Part shown: positions 45,718 through 54,693 of the stretch, one piece after another
Layout: every line of letters begins with the position of its first letter
Numbering within the stretch: the first letter of the stretch is position 1
Assembly (NCBI RefSeq): GCF_002933295.1
Contig: NZ_PSSW01000005.1
Span: 124,001-188,000 of the forward strand
Length of the DNA: 64,000 nt
Direction: 5' to 3'
DNA from: Marinobacter flavimaris
GTDB lineage: Bacteria; Pseudomonadota; Gammaproteobacteria; Pseudomonadales; Oleiphilaceae
Translations under genes and position numbers: made by a program
The notes under the pieces: generated by a model
Told to the model about the DNA's origin: nothing
Seen by the model: the letters and a program-made list of their open reading frames with translations, nothing else
Databases searched by the model: none

Positions 45718-45741
45718 CGGCACCCGACAAGGAGTCTCCGG

Positions 45742-46992
45742 ATGAAGCGCCTGCTTGCGACGCTGGTAATACTGGTTCTGGTCGGCTTTGCCGCATTCAA
45801 GGCGGGGGTCTGGTGGCTGGCGGATCAGCGCATGGCCGAGGCGAGACAGGCGCTGGAGCCCCACGGTGTTCTGCACAGGGGCAGCATCAGTTCCGGCGTC
45901 GAGGGCCGGTTGGTTCTCAACGACGCCAGCTGGCAGGATTTCGAGCTCACCCAGCCTCTGGACATGGCGAGGGTGGAGCTTGATACCGGCTCACCTGTCA
46001 GCTTGCTCTCTGTCCTGTTCGACCCGGCTGGCATGCCGGAACAATGGACCTTGCGACTCGACGGCCTTGGCCTGACCCTCGACCCGACAATGCTTCGTAA
46101 CTGGGTTACTGCAGAAGGCGCCAACAGCGAGGGCGATCCGGCCTTGTTTGCGCTTTCCTGCGCGCCAGATCCGCGCCAACAGCTGGGTAGTGGTGACCTG
46201 ATCCGCATGGGCATCACAGCACTCGCCGGGGATGGCTTTGTGCGACAGACTCCGGGCAATCTCCATGCTGAGTTGAATACCGTCAGCACCGGCAGTCTGG
46301 AGCTGGACTGGCGTGATGCCCGAATCCGGATCCAGGATGCCGAGCTGACCGTTTCCGGTGGCGCCGAGCCGATGACGCTGACCTTGCGTGATGGTGGCCT
46401 GATGCGTCGCATCGCCGCCTATTGCGCCCGCGAAGCCGGTATCGAAACCGGAGAATGGGCCGGGCGCGCAGTGCAGGCGCTGTCTGCCGGGCTTGAGGCC
46501 CGGGGCCTGGCCGCCAGTGACCAGCTGAAAGCGTTGTACCGGCAGTGGCTGCTGGAGGGCGGTGAGCTCACGGTAGATGTGCAGCCGGCCCAGCCTCTGC
46601 TCGGAGTGCCTGTAAGAACGGCTGAAAACGAGGGTGCGGGCATGAGCTGGCCAGTTCGTTACAACGGTGCAGGCGTGCCGGACGTCTATCTGGCCGAGGC
46701 CGAGCCGGTTGTTCAGGAAACACCAGAGGTGGCCGTCGAGCCGGTGGTGCCACGGGAGGATCCTGAGACCGAAACCTGGTATCCGGCGAGTCTTGAAACC
46801 GCCGAACAATGGGTTGACCGGCAGGTCCGGGTAACGCTTTCCAACGAGAACGTGGTGGAAGGGCGTCTGGTGAGCGTCAGCGAACGCGAGCTGGAAGTGG
46901 CCCGGGTTATCGCTGGCGGTGAAGTCGCCTACCCGATGTTGATCCGGGCGATTACCAACTTTGAAGTCTGGCGGCGTGGCCGTGCACAATGA
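45742..46992 (+). CDS. Membrane-anchored protein of unknown function with LSm-like C-terminus
   Basis: A 416-residue protein that I cannot assign. The N-terminal signal anchor is LLATLVILVLVGFAAFKAGVWWLA (about 3-26), which predicts a periplasmic location. The middle is beta-rich and acidic (LELDWRDARIRIQDAELTV). A Pro/Glu/Val linker (about 320-350) leads to a C-terminal segment (WVDRQVRVTLSNENVVEGRL, then about 35 residues) whose strand pattern resembles a short SH3-like or LSm barrel; this is an inference from pattern only. AAGGAG precedes the ATG. It is wedged between argB and argE with gaps of about 25 bases, so it is co-transcribed with arginine genes. Confidence 0.75.
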   Translation: MKRLLATLVILVLVGFAAFKAGVWWLADQRMAEARQALEPHGVLHRGSISSGVEGRLVLNDASWQDFELTQPLDMARVELDTGSPVSLLSVLFDPAGMPEQWTLRLDGLGLTLDPTMLRNWVTAEGANSEGDPALFALSCAPDPRQQLGSGDLIRMGITALAGDGFVRQTPGNLHAELNTVSTGSLELDWRDARIRIQDAELTVSGGAEPMTLTLRDGGLMRRIAAYCAREAGIETGEWAGRAVQALSAGLEARGLAASDQLKALYRQWLLEGGELTVDVQPAQPLLGVPVRTAENEGAGMSWPVRYNGAGVPDVYLAEAEPVVQETPEVAVEPVVPREDPETETWYPASLETAEQWVDRQVRVTLSNENVVEGRLVSVSERELEVARVIAGGEVAYPMLIRAITNFEVWRRGRAQ

Positions 46993-47018
46993 TTCCAATG
47001 GGAATCTGAGAGGAAACT

Positions 47019-48188
47019 ATGTCGCAGTCCGATAGCAAATCCGCAGTGGTGCCGGGCATTCGTGACATGCTTGCCCGTCTGATATCTCTGCCCTCAATCA
47101 GCAGCGCGTCGGCAAAATGGGATCATAGTAACGAGCCTGTGGTGCGAACCCTGGCAGAATGGCTCGAAGCCCTCGGGTTTTCCGTGGAAATCCTGGAAGT
47201 GCCAGGCATGCCCGGAAAATTCAACCTGATCGGAACCCTTGGCAGCGGCCCGGGCGGTCTTGTGTTGTCCGGCCATACCGATACAGTGCCCTTTGATGAC
47301 AAACGCTGGCAGAGCGACCCCTTTACCCTGACCGAGCGGGACAATCGCTGGTACGGGCTGGGTACCTGCGACATGAAAGGCTTTTTCCCGTTGGCCATTG
47401 AAGCAGCCAGGGCCTTTGTGGACGAAGATCTCAAACAGCCCCTGATCATACTGGCCACCGCCGACGAAGAGAGCTCCATGGATGGCGCCCGGGCCCTGGC
47501 AGAAGCTGGCAAGCCCAAGGCCCGCTACGCGGTCATCGGCGAGCCAACCAGCCTGAAACCGGTGCGCATGCACAAGGGCATCATGATGGAGCGCCTGAAA
47601 TTCGAGGGCCAGTCCGGTCATTCCTCCAATCCGGCCTTGGGCCGCAACGCCATGGAAGGAATGCACGAAGCGCTCACCGAGTTGCTGGCACTCCGGTCAG
47701 GCTGGCAGGAAAAGTACCGGAACCCGAACTTCGAGGTACAGTTTCCAACCCTGAACCTTGGCTGCATCCACGGTGGTGACAATCCAAACCGTATCTGTGC
47801 CCAGTGCGAGCTGCACTTTGATCTGCGCCCGTTGCCGGGCATGAACATGGAAACCCTGCGCCAGGCCATCCTGAGCAAGGTTCAGCCGATCGCGGACCGC
47901 CGGGAACTGTCCCTGGAATTCGAGCCGCTCTTTGATGGCGTGCCACCGTTCGAAACTCCGGCCGATGCCGCTCTGGTCAAAGCCTGTGAAAAGCTTACTG
48001 GCCATACCGCTCACGCCGTTGCTTTCGCCACGGAAGCACCCTGGTTGCAGAAACTCGGCTTGGAAACCCTGGTTATGGGCCCTGGGTCTATCGATCAGGC
48101 GCACCAGCCCGATGAATTTATCGAGCTGTCCCAGCTTGATCCAACCGTTAAAATACTGCGAGGGCTGATTCGACAGTTCTGTCTCTGA
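47019..48188 (+). CDS. argE: Acetylornithine deacetylase
   Basis: ArgE removes the acetyl group from N-acetylornithine in arginine synthesis. This M20-family zinc hydrolase of 389 residues has LVLSGHTDTVPFD (metal His/Asp), YGLGTCDMKGFF, ATADEESSMDGARAL (catalytic glutamate) and the late VMGPGSIDQAHQPDEFIEL. The dimerisation domain carries KFEGQSGHSSNPALGRNAME. AGAGGAAAC lies before the ATG. Repeat copy E and then argA follow. Confidence 0.94.
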   Translation: MSQSDSKSAVVPGIRDMLARLISLPSISSASAKWDHSNEPVVRTLAEWLEALGFSVEILEVPGMPGKFNLIGTLGSGPGGLVLSGHTDTVPFDDKRWQSDPFTLTERDNRWYGLGTCDMKGFFPLAIEAARAFVDEDLKQPLIILATADEESSMDGARALAEAGKPKARYAVIGEPTSLKPVRMHKGIMMERLKFEGQSGHSSNPALGRNAMEGMHEALTELLALRSGWQEKYRNPNFEVQFPTLNLGCIHGGDNPNRICAQCELHFDLRPLPGMNMETLRQAILSKVQPIADRRELSLEFEPLFDGVPPFETPADAALVKACEKLTGHTAHAVAFATEAPWLQKLGLETLVMGPGSIDQAHQPDEFIELSQLDPTVKILRGLIRQFCL

Positions 48189-48219
48189 GTGGCATGCAGG
48201 CACTTCCGACGTCTGCAGA

Positions 48220-48332
48220 GAGTCCTGGCGGGGAGGGTGAGCCAAAACCGTGGAGCGCCAGGGATGACGCGACCGAGCCCTACAGGGACGTATTTACGGG
48301 CGTGTTTTGGCTCACCCTCCTCGACAGGACTC
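48220..48332 (+). repeat. Palindromic GGA-hairpin element, copy E
   Basis: Arms 48220-48248 and 48304-48332 (29 bases) pair with two exceptions, one of them a G-T wobble. The core (48249-48303, 55 bases) carries GGA loops on the plus strand: GCGCC-AGGGAU-GACGC (one mismatch) and UAC-AGGGAC-GUA, the latter within CTACAGGGACGTA. It lies 31 bases after the argE stop and 61 bases before the argA start, on the sense strand of both, so a transcript running through would carry it as a hairpin between the two genes. Confidence 0.9.
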
Positions 48333-48393
48333 GGCAAACTCCTCAAGATAAAGTACCTGCCTTTAGAAGATAACGAGAAACCAGGAGAAAGGT

Positions 48394-49701
48394 TTGAAAT
48401 CAAACGACTGGCTGCATGGATTCCGCCATTCATCCCCTTACATCAACGCCCATCGCGGGCGGACGGTAGTATTGACCATTCCGGGGGATGCGATTGAACA
48501 CGGGAATTTCATCAACATCATCCATGACATCGCGCTGCTGAGCAGCCTTGGTGTGCGGCTGGTCGTTGCCTTTGGTGCCCGCCCGCAAATCCAGACGCGG
48601 CTGGATGCTGCAGGAATCGAATCGTCGTTTTCAAAAGGTTTGCGGATTACGCCGCAAGAGCACCTCAGCATGGTGATGGAGGCCGTCGGTGGCCTGCGTG
48701 CCTACCTGGAGAGCCACCTTTCCATGGGTTTGGTGAATTCGCCGATGCATAATGCCCGTATCCGGGTGAGTGGCGGCAACTATGTGGCTGCCAAGCCCGT
48801 GGGTGTGCTCGACGGTATTGATTTTGGCCATACCGGCAAGGTGCGCCGGGTGGATGTGGCCGGGATCGAGAAACTGCTGGAGCTTGGTCACATTGTCCTG
48901 TTGCCGCCCATGGGCTATTCGCCCACCGGGGATGCCTTCAACCTCTCCTACGAGGATGTTGGCAGCCAGGTGGCAGCGGCACTGCAGGCCGAGAAGCTGA
49001 TGGTGTTTATTGATGATCCCGGGTTACAGGAAGAGGACGGTACTTTGATCCGGGAGCTGTCGGCGCGCCAGGCGTCCGAGCGTCTGGCGGCCGGTGCGGT
49101 GACCGGTCACGATGCCGACTTGCTGCGAGCTGCCTGTGATGCCTGTGTGAAGGGTGTGCGTCGCGCCCACATCATCAGCTATGTGGATGACGGCGCCCTG
49201 CTGAAGGAGCTCTTCACGCGGGATGGCGCCGGCACGTTGGTCAGTGGCGATCACTACGAGCAATTTCGCCAGGCCCGGGTCGAGGACATCGGCGGGATTC
49301 TGGAGCTGATCCAGCCGCTGGAAGAGCAGGGCATTCTGGTTCGCCGCTCCCGGGAGATGCTGGAAACCGAGATTGACCGCTTTGTTGTGGCGGAGCGCGA
49401 CGGCACTATCGTGGGCTGTGCCGCTCTGTACAGCTACCCTGAAGAAGGCGCCGGCGAGTTGTCCTGCTTCGCGGTAGACCCGACCTATCGCCGGGCCGGA
49501 CGGGGTGATGAGATTCTGGCAATGGTGGAGAAGCTGGCCAGGGGGCAGGGTATCCAGAAGCTGTTCGTGCTCACCACCCAGACGGAGCACTGGTTCCGGG
49601 AGCGGGGCTTCCAGCCTTCGACAGTGCAGGCCCTGCCGGGGCCGAAGCTGGCTGCCTATAACACCCAGCGGAACTCAAAGGTGTTCTTCAAACCGCTCTG
49701 A
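48394..49701 (+). CDS. argA: N-acetylglutamate synthase
   Basis: ArgA acetylates glutamate, the first step of arginine synthesis. It has an N-terminal amino acid kinase-like domain (about 1-290; VLTIPGDAIEHGNFINIIHD, RLVVAFGARPQIQTRL) that serves arginine feedback, and a C-terminal GNAT acetyltransferase domain (about 295-435) with LSCFAVDPTYRRAGRGDEIL and TTQTEHWFRERGFQP. Length 435 fits. The start is a TTG (48394) with AGGAG 6 bases upstream, so expression may be lowered by the weak start. Its end overlaps the converging aminopeptidase gene by 27 bases. Confidence 0.94.
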   Translation: MKSNDWLHGFRHSSPYINAHRGRTVVLTIPGDAIEHGNFINIIHDIALLSSLGVRLVVAFGARPQIQTRLDAAGIESSFSKGLRITPQEHLSMVMEAVGGLRAYLESHLSMGLVNSPMHNARIRVSGGNYVAAKPVGVLDGIDFGHTGKVRRVDVAGIEKLLELGHIVLLPPMGYSPTGDAFNLSYEDVGSQVAAALQAEKLMVFIDDPGLQEEDGTLIRELSARQASERLAAGAVTGHDADLLRAACDACVKGVRRAHIISYVDDGALLKELFTRDGAGTLVSGDHYEQFRQARVEDIGGILELIQPLEEQGILVRRSREMLETEIDRFVVAERDGTIVGCAALYSYPEEGAGELSCFAVDPTYRRAGRGDEILAMVEKLARGQGIQKLFVLTTQTEHWFRERGFQPSTVQALPGPKLAAYNTQRNSKVFFKPL

Positions 49702-50745
49702 CAGGGCGGCCAGATGTTCAGACCTCTGGGGTTCCAGTTGCTCTGACAGCATCTCGACGGCCTTGTAAAAGTCCGCAAAGTCGTAGCCTGCATTCCGAAG
49801 CATCTGACGGAACGCCGGTACGTGCTGGTTGTACTGACGAAACAGCGCCAGGTTGGCATTGTTCAGGCTGACTGGTACGGGTCCGAACGGGCCCGGTTCG
49901 GACCACTCTGCGGAAAGTTCCTGATAGGCAAGAGCCAGCTCTTGGTAAATGGCCGCCTTGCGATTCCGCAGTTGCTGGTCTGGCAAGACGTCCTGCTGAG
50001 CATAAAGAACGTCCAGCCGGGCACTGAAGTCTTCGACCAGGGAGAGCGTCTGGTTTCGGCGAGCCAGGCGGTCCAGTGCCTCGTCGAACTGGCCGGATTT
50101 GCCCTGTTCCGATAGCCAGAGCCTGAGCCCTTCCAGCTCCACCGCGGTGGCAAAGCTTTCGTTAAATGCCGTGTCATCGGCGATGTAGACCACCCGGTGT
50201 GCCAGCTCATGGAACATCAGGGCGACCATGCGATCCTCCGTAAGTTGGGTAAAGCCGGTGTGCAGGGGATCATCGAACCAGCCGAGGGTGGAATAGGCCG
50301 TGACGCCGCCAATAAACGTGTCGAAGTCCTTGTTGCGAAATTGCGACTCCTCGGCACGCGCATCCGCCAGGCTGTAGTATCCCCGGTAGGCCTGACAGCC
50401 GAGCACCGGATAGCACCACCGGTGCGGTTCCAGGGAGAACTCCGGCACAGCCACCAGGTTCACCACTACCCAGGGTCTGTCGAGATTCACGTAGTCGCTG
50501 AAGGCTTCTCCCACCGGCAGGGCCAGTCGTTGACCGGCGAATTCCCGGGCCTGTTGCGCTACCGTGAGTTTGCCCCGTAGGTCCATCGGCGTTGAGGTGT
50601 CGGAGAGAATGTCGTCGACCGGTTCCGCCGACATCATCAGGGAGAGATGGCCACTGACAGCCTGCGAATAGTAGCCAATGGTCGAACAGCCGTTAAGCAT
50701 TGTTACCAGTAGCAAAAGTAGATAGATCTGACTAAGCTGTTTCAT
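49675..50745 (-). CDS. Lipoprotein aminopeptidase (predicted metalloprotease)
   Basis: A 356-residue predicted lipoprotein: signal YLLLLLVTMLNGC with the lipobox cysteine near residue 20. The zinc site is LMFHELAHRVVYI (HExxH) with a downstream glutamate in NESFATAVELEGL, the arrangement of the COG4324 'predicted aminopeptidase' family. Substrate unknown; it probably acts in the periplasm at a membrane. It is divergent from the large PilZ/DUF1631 gene. Confidence 0.83.
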   Translation of the reverse strand: MKQLSQIYLLLLLVTMLNGCSTIGYYSQAVSGHLSLMMSAEPVDDILSDTSTPMDLRGKLTVAQQAREFAGQRLALPVGEAFSDYVNLDRPWVVVNLVAVPEFSLEPHRWCYPVLGCQAYRGYYSLADARAEESQFRNKDFDTFIGGVTAYSTLGWFDDPLHTGFTQLTEDRMVALMFHELAHRVVYIADDTAFNESFATAVELEGLRLWLSEQGKSGQFDEALDRLARRNQTLSLVEDFSARLDVLYAQQDVLPDQQLRNRKAAIYQELALAYQELSAEWSEPGPFGPVPVSLNNANLALFRQYNQHVPAFRQMLRNAGYDFADFYKAVEMLSEQLEPQRSEHLAALSERFEEHL

Positions 50746-50771
50746 GGGTCAGGATGTTATAGTGGATTGGT

Positions 50772-50820
50772 TTGCCTGTGGGGGCCAGGCCGCTATAGTA
50801 CAATCATGGTCTCTATAGTA
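50772..50820 (+). promoter_or_regulatory. Predicted promoter with direct repeat before the PilZ/DUF1631 gene
   Basis: TTGCCT (50772-50777) and TATAGT (50794-50799) are 16 bases apart. The octamer CTATAGTA occurs twice, at 50793-50800 and 50813-50820, exactly 20 bases apart, with the related TTATAGTG at 50757-50764. The spacing of about two helical turns could suit a dimeric regulator or tandem -10 boxes. Confidence 0.4.
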
Positions 50821-50913
50821 GCAGGTGGCATCCGCCATCGTTTCAGGGACGTGAGCCGGTACCGGGCGCTGTGTTCGGTGATCGTTCCGGCTTTGCGAGA
50901 TATCAGGTAGTTC

Positions 50914-53900
50914 ATGGATCCGAGAGAACGTCGTAGCAGCCCCCGCCAACCAATCAAGCTTGCCGCCCAGATTGATCTGGGAACCGGTGAAGCCTGGCCG
51001 TGTCAGATCGCCGATTTCTGTGCGGAGGGTCTGTTCGTCCGCTATTCGGGTGAAACCTCGAAGAAGCTGGATCGGGCGTTTGCTTCCGGCATACCCCCAG
51101 AACTGGTGATACGTTTTCGGGGTCTGGATGGCGCGCGCCGCCACGAGCTTCATGTCAGTATTGTCCGTCGCATCGATGGCGCCATGGGGGTCAATTTCAG
51201 CAGGCCCAACCCGGTAGCCGTGGATGCCATGCTGCAGCAATGCGGGGGCTCCCGAAGTCAGGATCGCTCCTCGCTCCGCGCACCCAGTGACCGCGTACAG
51301 TTTGTCCTGCATCAGTCCGCCAAGGCGGTGACCCAGTTTATCGAGCCGTTGATGGACGCCTGTTTCGTGCAAATGGTGGAGGGTCTCAAACTGGCGGCCC
51401 AGAGAGCCGTAAATGATCAGCAGGCCAATGAATACATGGATGCTTCGGGCCAGATTCAGGCCCGGCAACGGGTCATCTGGCATCAGATGGCTCGCAGCCT
51501 GGAATCACCACTGAAGCCCGCCCCCAAGGGGTTTCCGGGGTCCGAGCTGTCCGTGGTCGACAAGGGCGAATTCGAGGACTGGTTGACGATCCGGGTGATG
51601 GTAACCAAGGCGGATACCCAGTATCGGGGCGATCTGCTGCAGCTCAAGCTTCGCCTGGACAAACTTGGCATCGCGAACGCCACGGGACACCACAATCCCC
51701 TCGGGCCCTCCCTGGTCTGCGAAGCCTTCCATAATGGCCTCAGCCAGCTCAAGGCGACCCGGGAGGTGGAGAAAGTCTGTCTGCGGGTCTTTGAGCAGAC
51801 CGTGTTGCAGCAGCTGGGACCTCTGTACAAAGAACTCAACGATATTCTGATTCGTCACGGTGTTCTGCCGGACCTGGATCTCAGCAAGTATCTGAGCGAG
51901 CAGGCCGGGGCAAAGCCGGAGACACAACAAGAGCCCGCGGAGCCCGAGCCGGTTGCCGCGGAGAGTGCTGCTGCAGAGTCAAAGCCAAAGGCGGGTGCCG
52001 AAGACGCCGGACAGCCCCAGTCTCGTCGCAGAGCCGGCATGCTGGGGGGCGAGTTTCGGGGTTATGCCCAGGCGGCCCAGACTGCGTTCGCCACGGTGCG
52101 TAACCTGCTGAATACCCTGAGCGCGAGCCGTGTGGCCCGGGGCGATCCGGAGCCTTTGCCGTTCCAGCCCAATGCCAGGCCTTTGTCGTCCGGAGAATTC
52201 CAGCGAGAACTCCAGCAGCTGCAATCTCAGCCCGTGGATACTGGCGAGGAGCTGGCTCCCCTGAAGGAGCGGGTGGTAGAGAAAGTAAAGGCAAGCGGTG
52301 ATAACCGGCTGGATGAAGAACAGCAGGAAACGGTCGATGTGGTCGACCGGTTTTTTAAATCGGTGGTGGAAAGCCCGAAGCTCAGCGAGTATGCCCAGCA
52401 GCGCATGCGGCAGCTGGAAGTACCCGTTCTCAAAGTTGTCATGAGGGACCCTGCGTTCTTTGACGATCAGGATAGCCCGGTACGCGGGGTGATGAACCGT
52501 CTGGCCCAGCTAGGGGTAAAGGGCGGGCGCATCAATCCGGTGGTTCAGCGTCGCGTGGATGAGCTGGTAGAGCGCATTACAACGGACTTCGAGCAGGACA
52601 CCGGGGTATTCGAGCAAACGGTCCAGGAACTGGACACCCTGATTGATCGCCAGAATCTTGTCTATCGCCGGAATGTTGAGCGAGTGACAGCGGCCGCAGA
52701 GGGGGCCCAGAAGGTAGCCGAGTCAAAAAAGGCTGTGGCCGATGTTCTGGACAACAAACTGGGTGGGCGCAAGGTGCCAAAGGCGGTAATCAGCCTGTTG
52801 GATGGTGGCTGGCGGGATCTGCTTTCGCTGACCTGGATCCGGCAGGGGCCTGACAGCCAGCTGTGGCATGATTACCTGGCAGTTATCGATTCGCTCCTAT
52901 CCTTCGCTGATGATCCGAACAGCTCCATTAATCTGCCCGAGCTGCTGCGGGTAATCCAGGATGGTCTGGCCTCTATTTCCAGCAACCATATGCCTTCTTC
53001 GCAAATCCGTGACGAGCTCAAGCAGTTCCTGGTTCGCAGTCCGCAAAAAAGCCCCGAACTGGTTGAAGTGCCAGTGGCAAAGCCGGAGCAACCGGATGCC
53101 AGAAAACTGTCCGACCGGGAGCAACGAAGTCTTCAGCGCTGGATCAACCGGGCGCAGAAATTGCGAACCGGCGACTGGCTTCGCGACCAGGAAAAACCGG
53201 ACGAACCCCAGTACATTCGTCTGGTCTGGGTGGCCCGCGGTTTCAGCCGCTTTGTCTTTGTGAATCACCAGGGCATGCGAGTGGTGGAATTGGAGCTGGA
53301 GGCCCTGGCCCGGCAGATGCGAAAAGGCATCATTGTGCCCGATAGCCAGTATGAACGGCCGCTGGTGGACGAGAGTATCGATCGCATGGTCCGCAAGGTC
53401 TATGACCAGTTGTCCTGGGCCTCCACTCACGACGAATTGACCGGCCTTCTCGGGCGTCGGGAATTCGAACGCATGCTCGATCAGCAGTTGGCCCGTCGGG
53501 AGGATGAGCGCTCCCTGGTGCGCCTGGATCTCCGCAGGTTCCGCCTGCTGAACGACACCGCCGGCTACCAGGCCGGTGATGAGACCCTGAAACGGGTTGC
53601 CGATATCCTGCGCAGCCACGTCGGTGACGGTATGCCCGTGGCCAGACTTGCAGGAAATGAGTTTGCCATGCTGGTGCCGTCCGAGAGTGCCAGCGACGCG
53701 GCAAGAGATCTCATCCGGGCAGTGGAGGCCGCCGAGTTCAGTTTTGGTGGTCGCGACTACCGGCTCTCTGCCAGCGCCGGTGTGGTCCCCACGTTGCCGG
53801 CCCTGGTCAGTGCTGAACGCTGGTTACGGGCGTCGGAGCAGGCGCTTGCCGCGTCCCGCCAGCAGGGCCACGGCAAGGTTTCGGAGTATGCCCTGGATGC

Positions 53901-54675
53901 CGATGATCAGGCCCGTCAGGAGCAAATTGCCGCCAAGGTTGCCAGCCTCAGCGACCTGAATGAGGAGCGCATGCTGCTGCGTTGCCAGAAGATCATCCCT
54001 CTGCATGCCAAGTCCTCCATGGCTGCGCAGTATGAGGTGCTGATCAGCATGTACGATGACGAAGGCAACCTCATTACCGGTCGGGACTTCGTGCGCATGG
54101 CCGAGCGTTATGACCGTATGCAGGCCGTGGATCGATGGGTTGTTGGTCACATGCTGGACTGGCTCAGGGAACAGGCGCCGGACCCGAGGCATTTCGGCGG
54201 CGTCTGCATCAACCTGTCCGGCTATTCCATGAATGACCAGTCGCTGCTGGAGTTCATCTACGAAAAGCTGAGTGAGAAAGATGCGCCTATCGAGCGGCTG
54301 TGGTTCGAGATTACCGAGGCCTCGGCGATCAACGACGTCCAGTCAGTGGCAGACTTCATCATTGAGATGAAAGAACTTGGCTGCCGGTTCTGTCTCGGCA
54401 ACTTTGGCAGTGGCCCCAGTTCGTTCGAGTTCATGCGTTCGTTACCGGTAGACCTGATCAAGATCGACAGTGCCTTTACCGGCCAGCTGTCGACCAGCGA
54501 GACCGACCGGGCAATGGTGCGCTCAATGGTGGATATGGCCCACTACATGAACCGGGAAGTGATTGCCTCCCAGGTTGAATCCCGGGACGTTCTGGACATG
54601 CTCCGACAGCTGGGTGTGGACTACGCTCAGGGCTTCGTGGTTGAAAAACCCCGTCTGCTCGACAGCCTAACCTGA
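50914..54675 (+). CDS. Giant PilZ-DUF1631-GGDEF-EAL protein, catalytically degenerate
   Basis: A 1253-residue cytoplasmic protein. Order: PilZ domain (about 1-110; RERRSSPRQPIKL and the CAEGLFV strand, a possible c-di-GMP site), a long helical DUF1631 region (about 120-780), a GGDEF domain (about 838-985) and an EAL domain (about 1025-1250). The cyclase signature is LAGNEF, not GGDEF. The EAL domain keeps YEVLI and DLIKIDSAFT but has CLGNFGSG where active enzymes have DDFG, losing two metal-binding aspartates, and IASQVE for the usual AEGVE. It is therefore probably a c-di-GMP receptor or scaffold, not an enzyme. Distant relatives act in motility control. Confidence 0.88.
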   Translation: MDPRERRSSPRQPIKLAAQIDLGTGEAWPCQIADFCAEGLFVRYSGETSKKLDRAFASGIPPELVIRFRGLDGARRHELHVSIVRRIDGAMGVNFSRPNPVAVDAMLQQCGGSRSQDRSSLRAPSDRVQFVLHQSAKAVTQFIEPLMDACFVQMVEGLKLAAQRAVNDQQANEYMDASGQIQARQRVIWHQMARSLESPLKPAPKGFPGSELSVVDKGEFEDWLTIRVMVTKADTQYRGDLLQLKLRLDKLGIANATGHHNPLGPSLVCEAFHNGLSQLKATREVEKVCLRVFEQTVLQQLGPLYKELNDILIRHGVLPDLDLSKYLSEQAGAKPETQQEPAEPEPVAAESAAAESKPKAGAEDAGQPQSRRRAGMLGGEFRGYAQAAQTAFATVRNLLNTLSASRVARGDPEPLPFQPNARPLSSGEFQRELQQLQSQPVDTGEELAPLKERVVEKVKASGDNRLDEEQQETVDVVDRFFKSVVESPKLSEYAQQRMRQLEVPVLKVVMRDPAFFDDQDSPVRGVMNRLAQLGVKGGRINPVVQRRVDELVERITTDFEQDTGVFEQTVQELDTLIDRQNLVYRRNVERVTAAAEGAQKVAESKKAVADVLDNKLGGRKVPKAVISLLDGGWRDLLSLTWIRQGPDSQLWHDYLAVIDSLLSFADDPNSSINLPELLRVIQDGLASISSNHMPSSQIRDELKQFLVRSPQKSPELVEVPVAKPEQPDARKLSDREQRSLQRWINRAQKLRTGDWLRDQEKPDEPQYIRLVWVARGFSRFVFVNHQGMRVVELELEALARQMRKGIIVPDSQYERPLVDESIDRMVRKVYDQLSWASTHDELTGLLGRREFERMLDQQLARREDERSLVRLDLRRFRLLNDTAGYQAGDETLKRVADILRSHVGDGMPVARLAGNEFAMLVPSESASDAARDLIRAVEAAEFSFGGRDYRLSASAGVVPTLPALVSAERWLRASEQALAASRQQGHGKVSEYALDADDQARQEQIAAKVASLSDLNEERMLLRCQKIIPLHAKSSMAAQYEVLISMYDDEGNLITGRDFVRMAERYDRMQAVDRWVVGHMLDWLREQAPDPRHFGGVCINLSGYSMNDQSLLEFIYEKLSEKDAPIERLWFEITEASAINDVQSVADFIIEMKELGCRFCLGNFGSGPSSFEFMRSLPVDLIKIDSAFTGQLSTSETDRAMVRSMVDMAHYMNREVIASQVESRDVLDMLRQLGVDYAQGFVVEKPRLLDSLT

Positions 54676-54693
54676 TTCCGGCAACCTGCCTCT

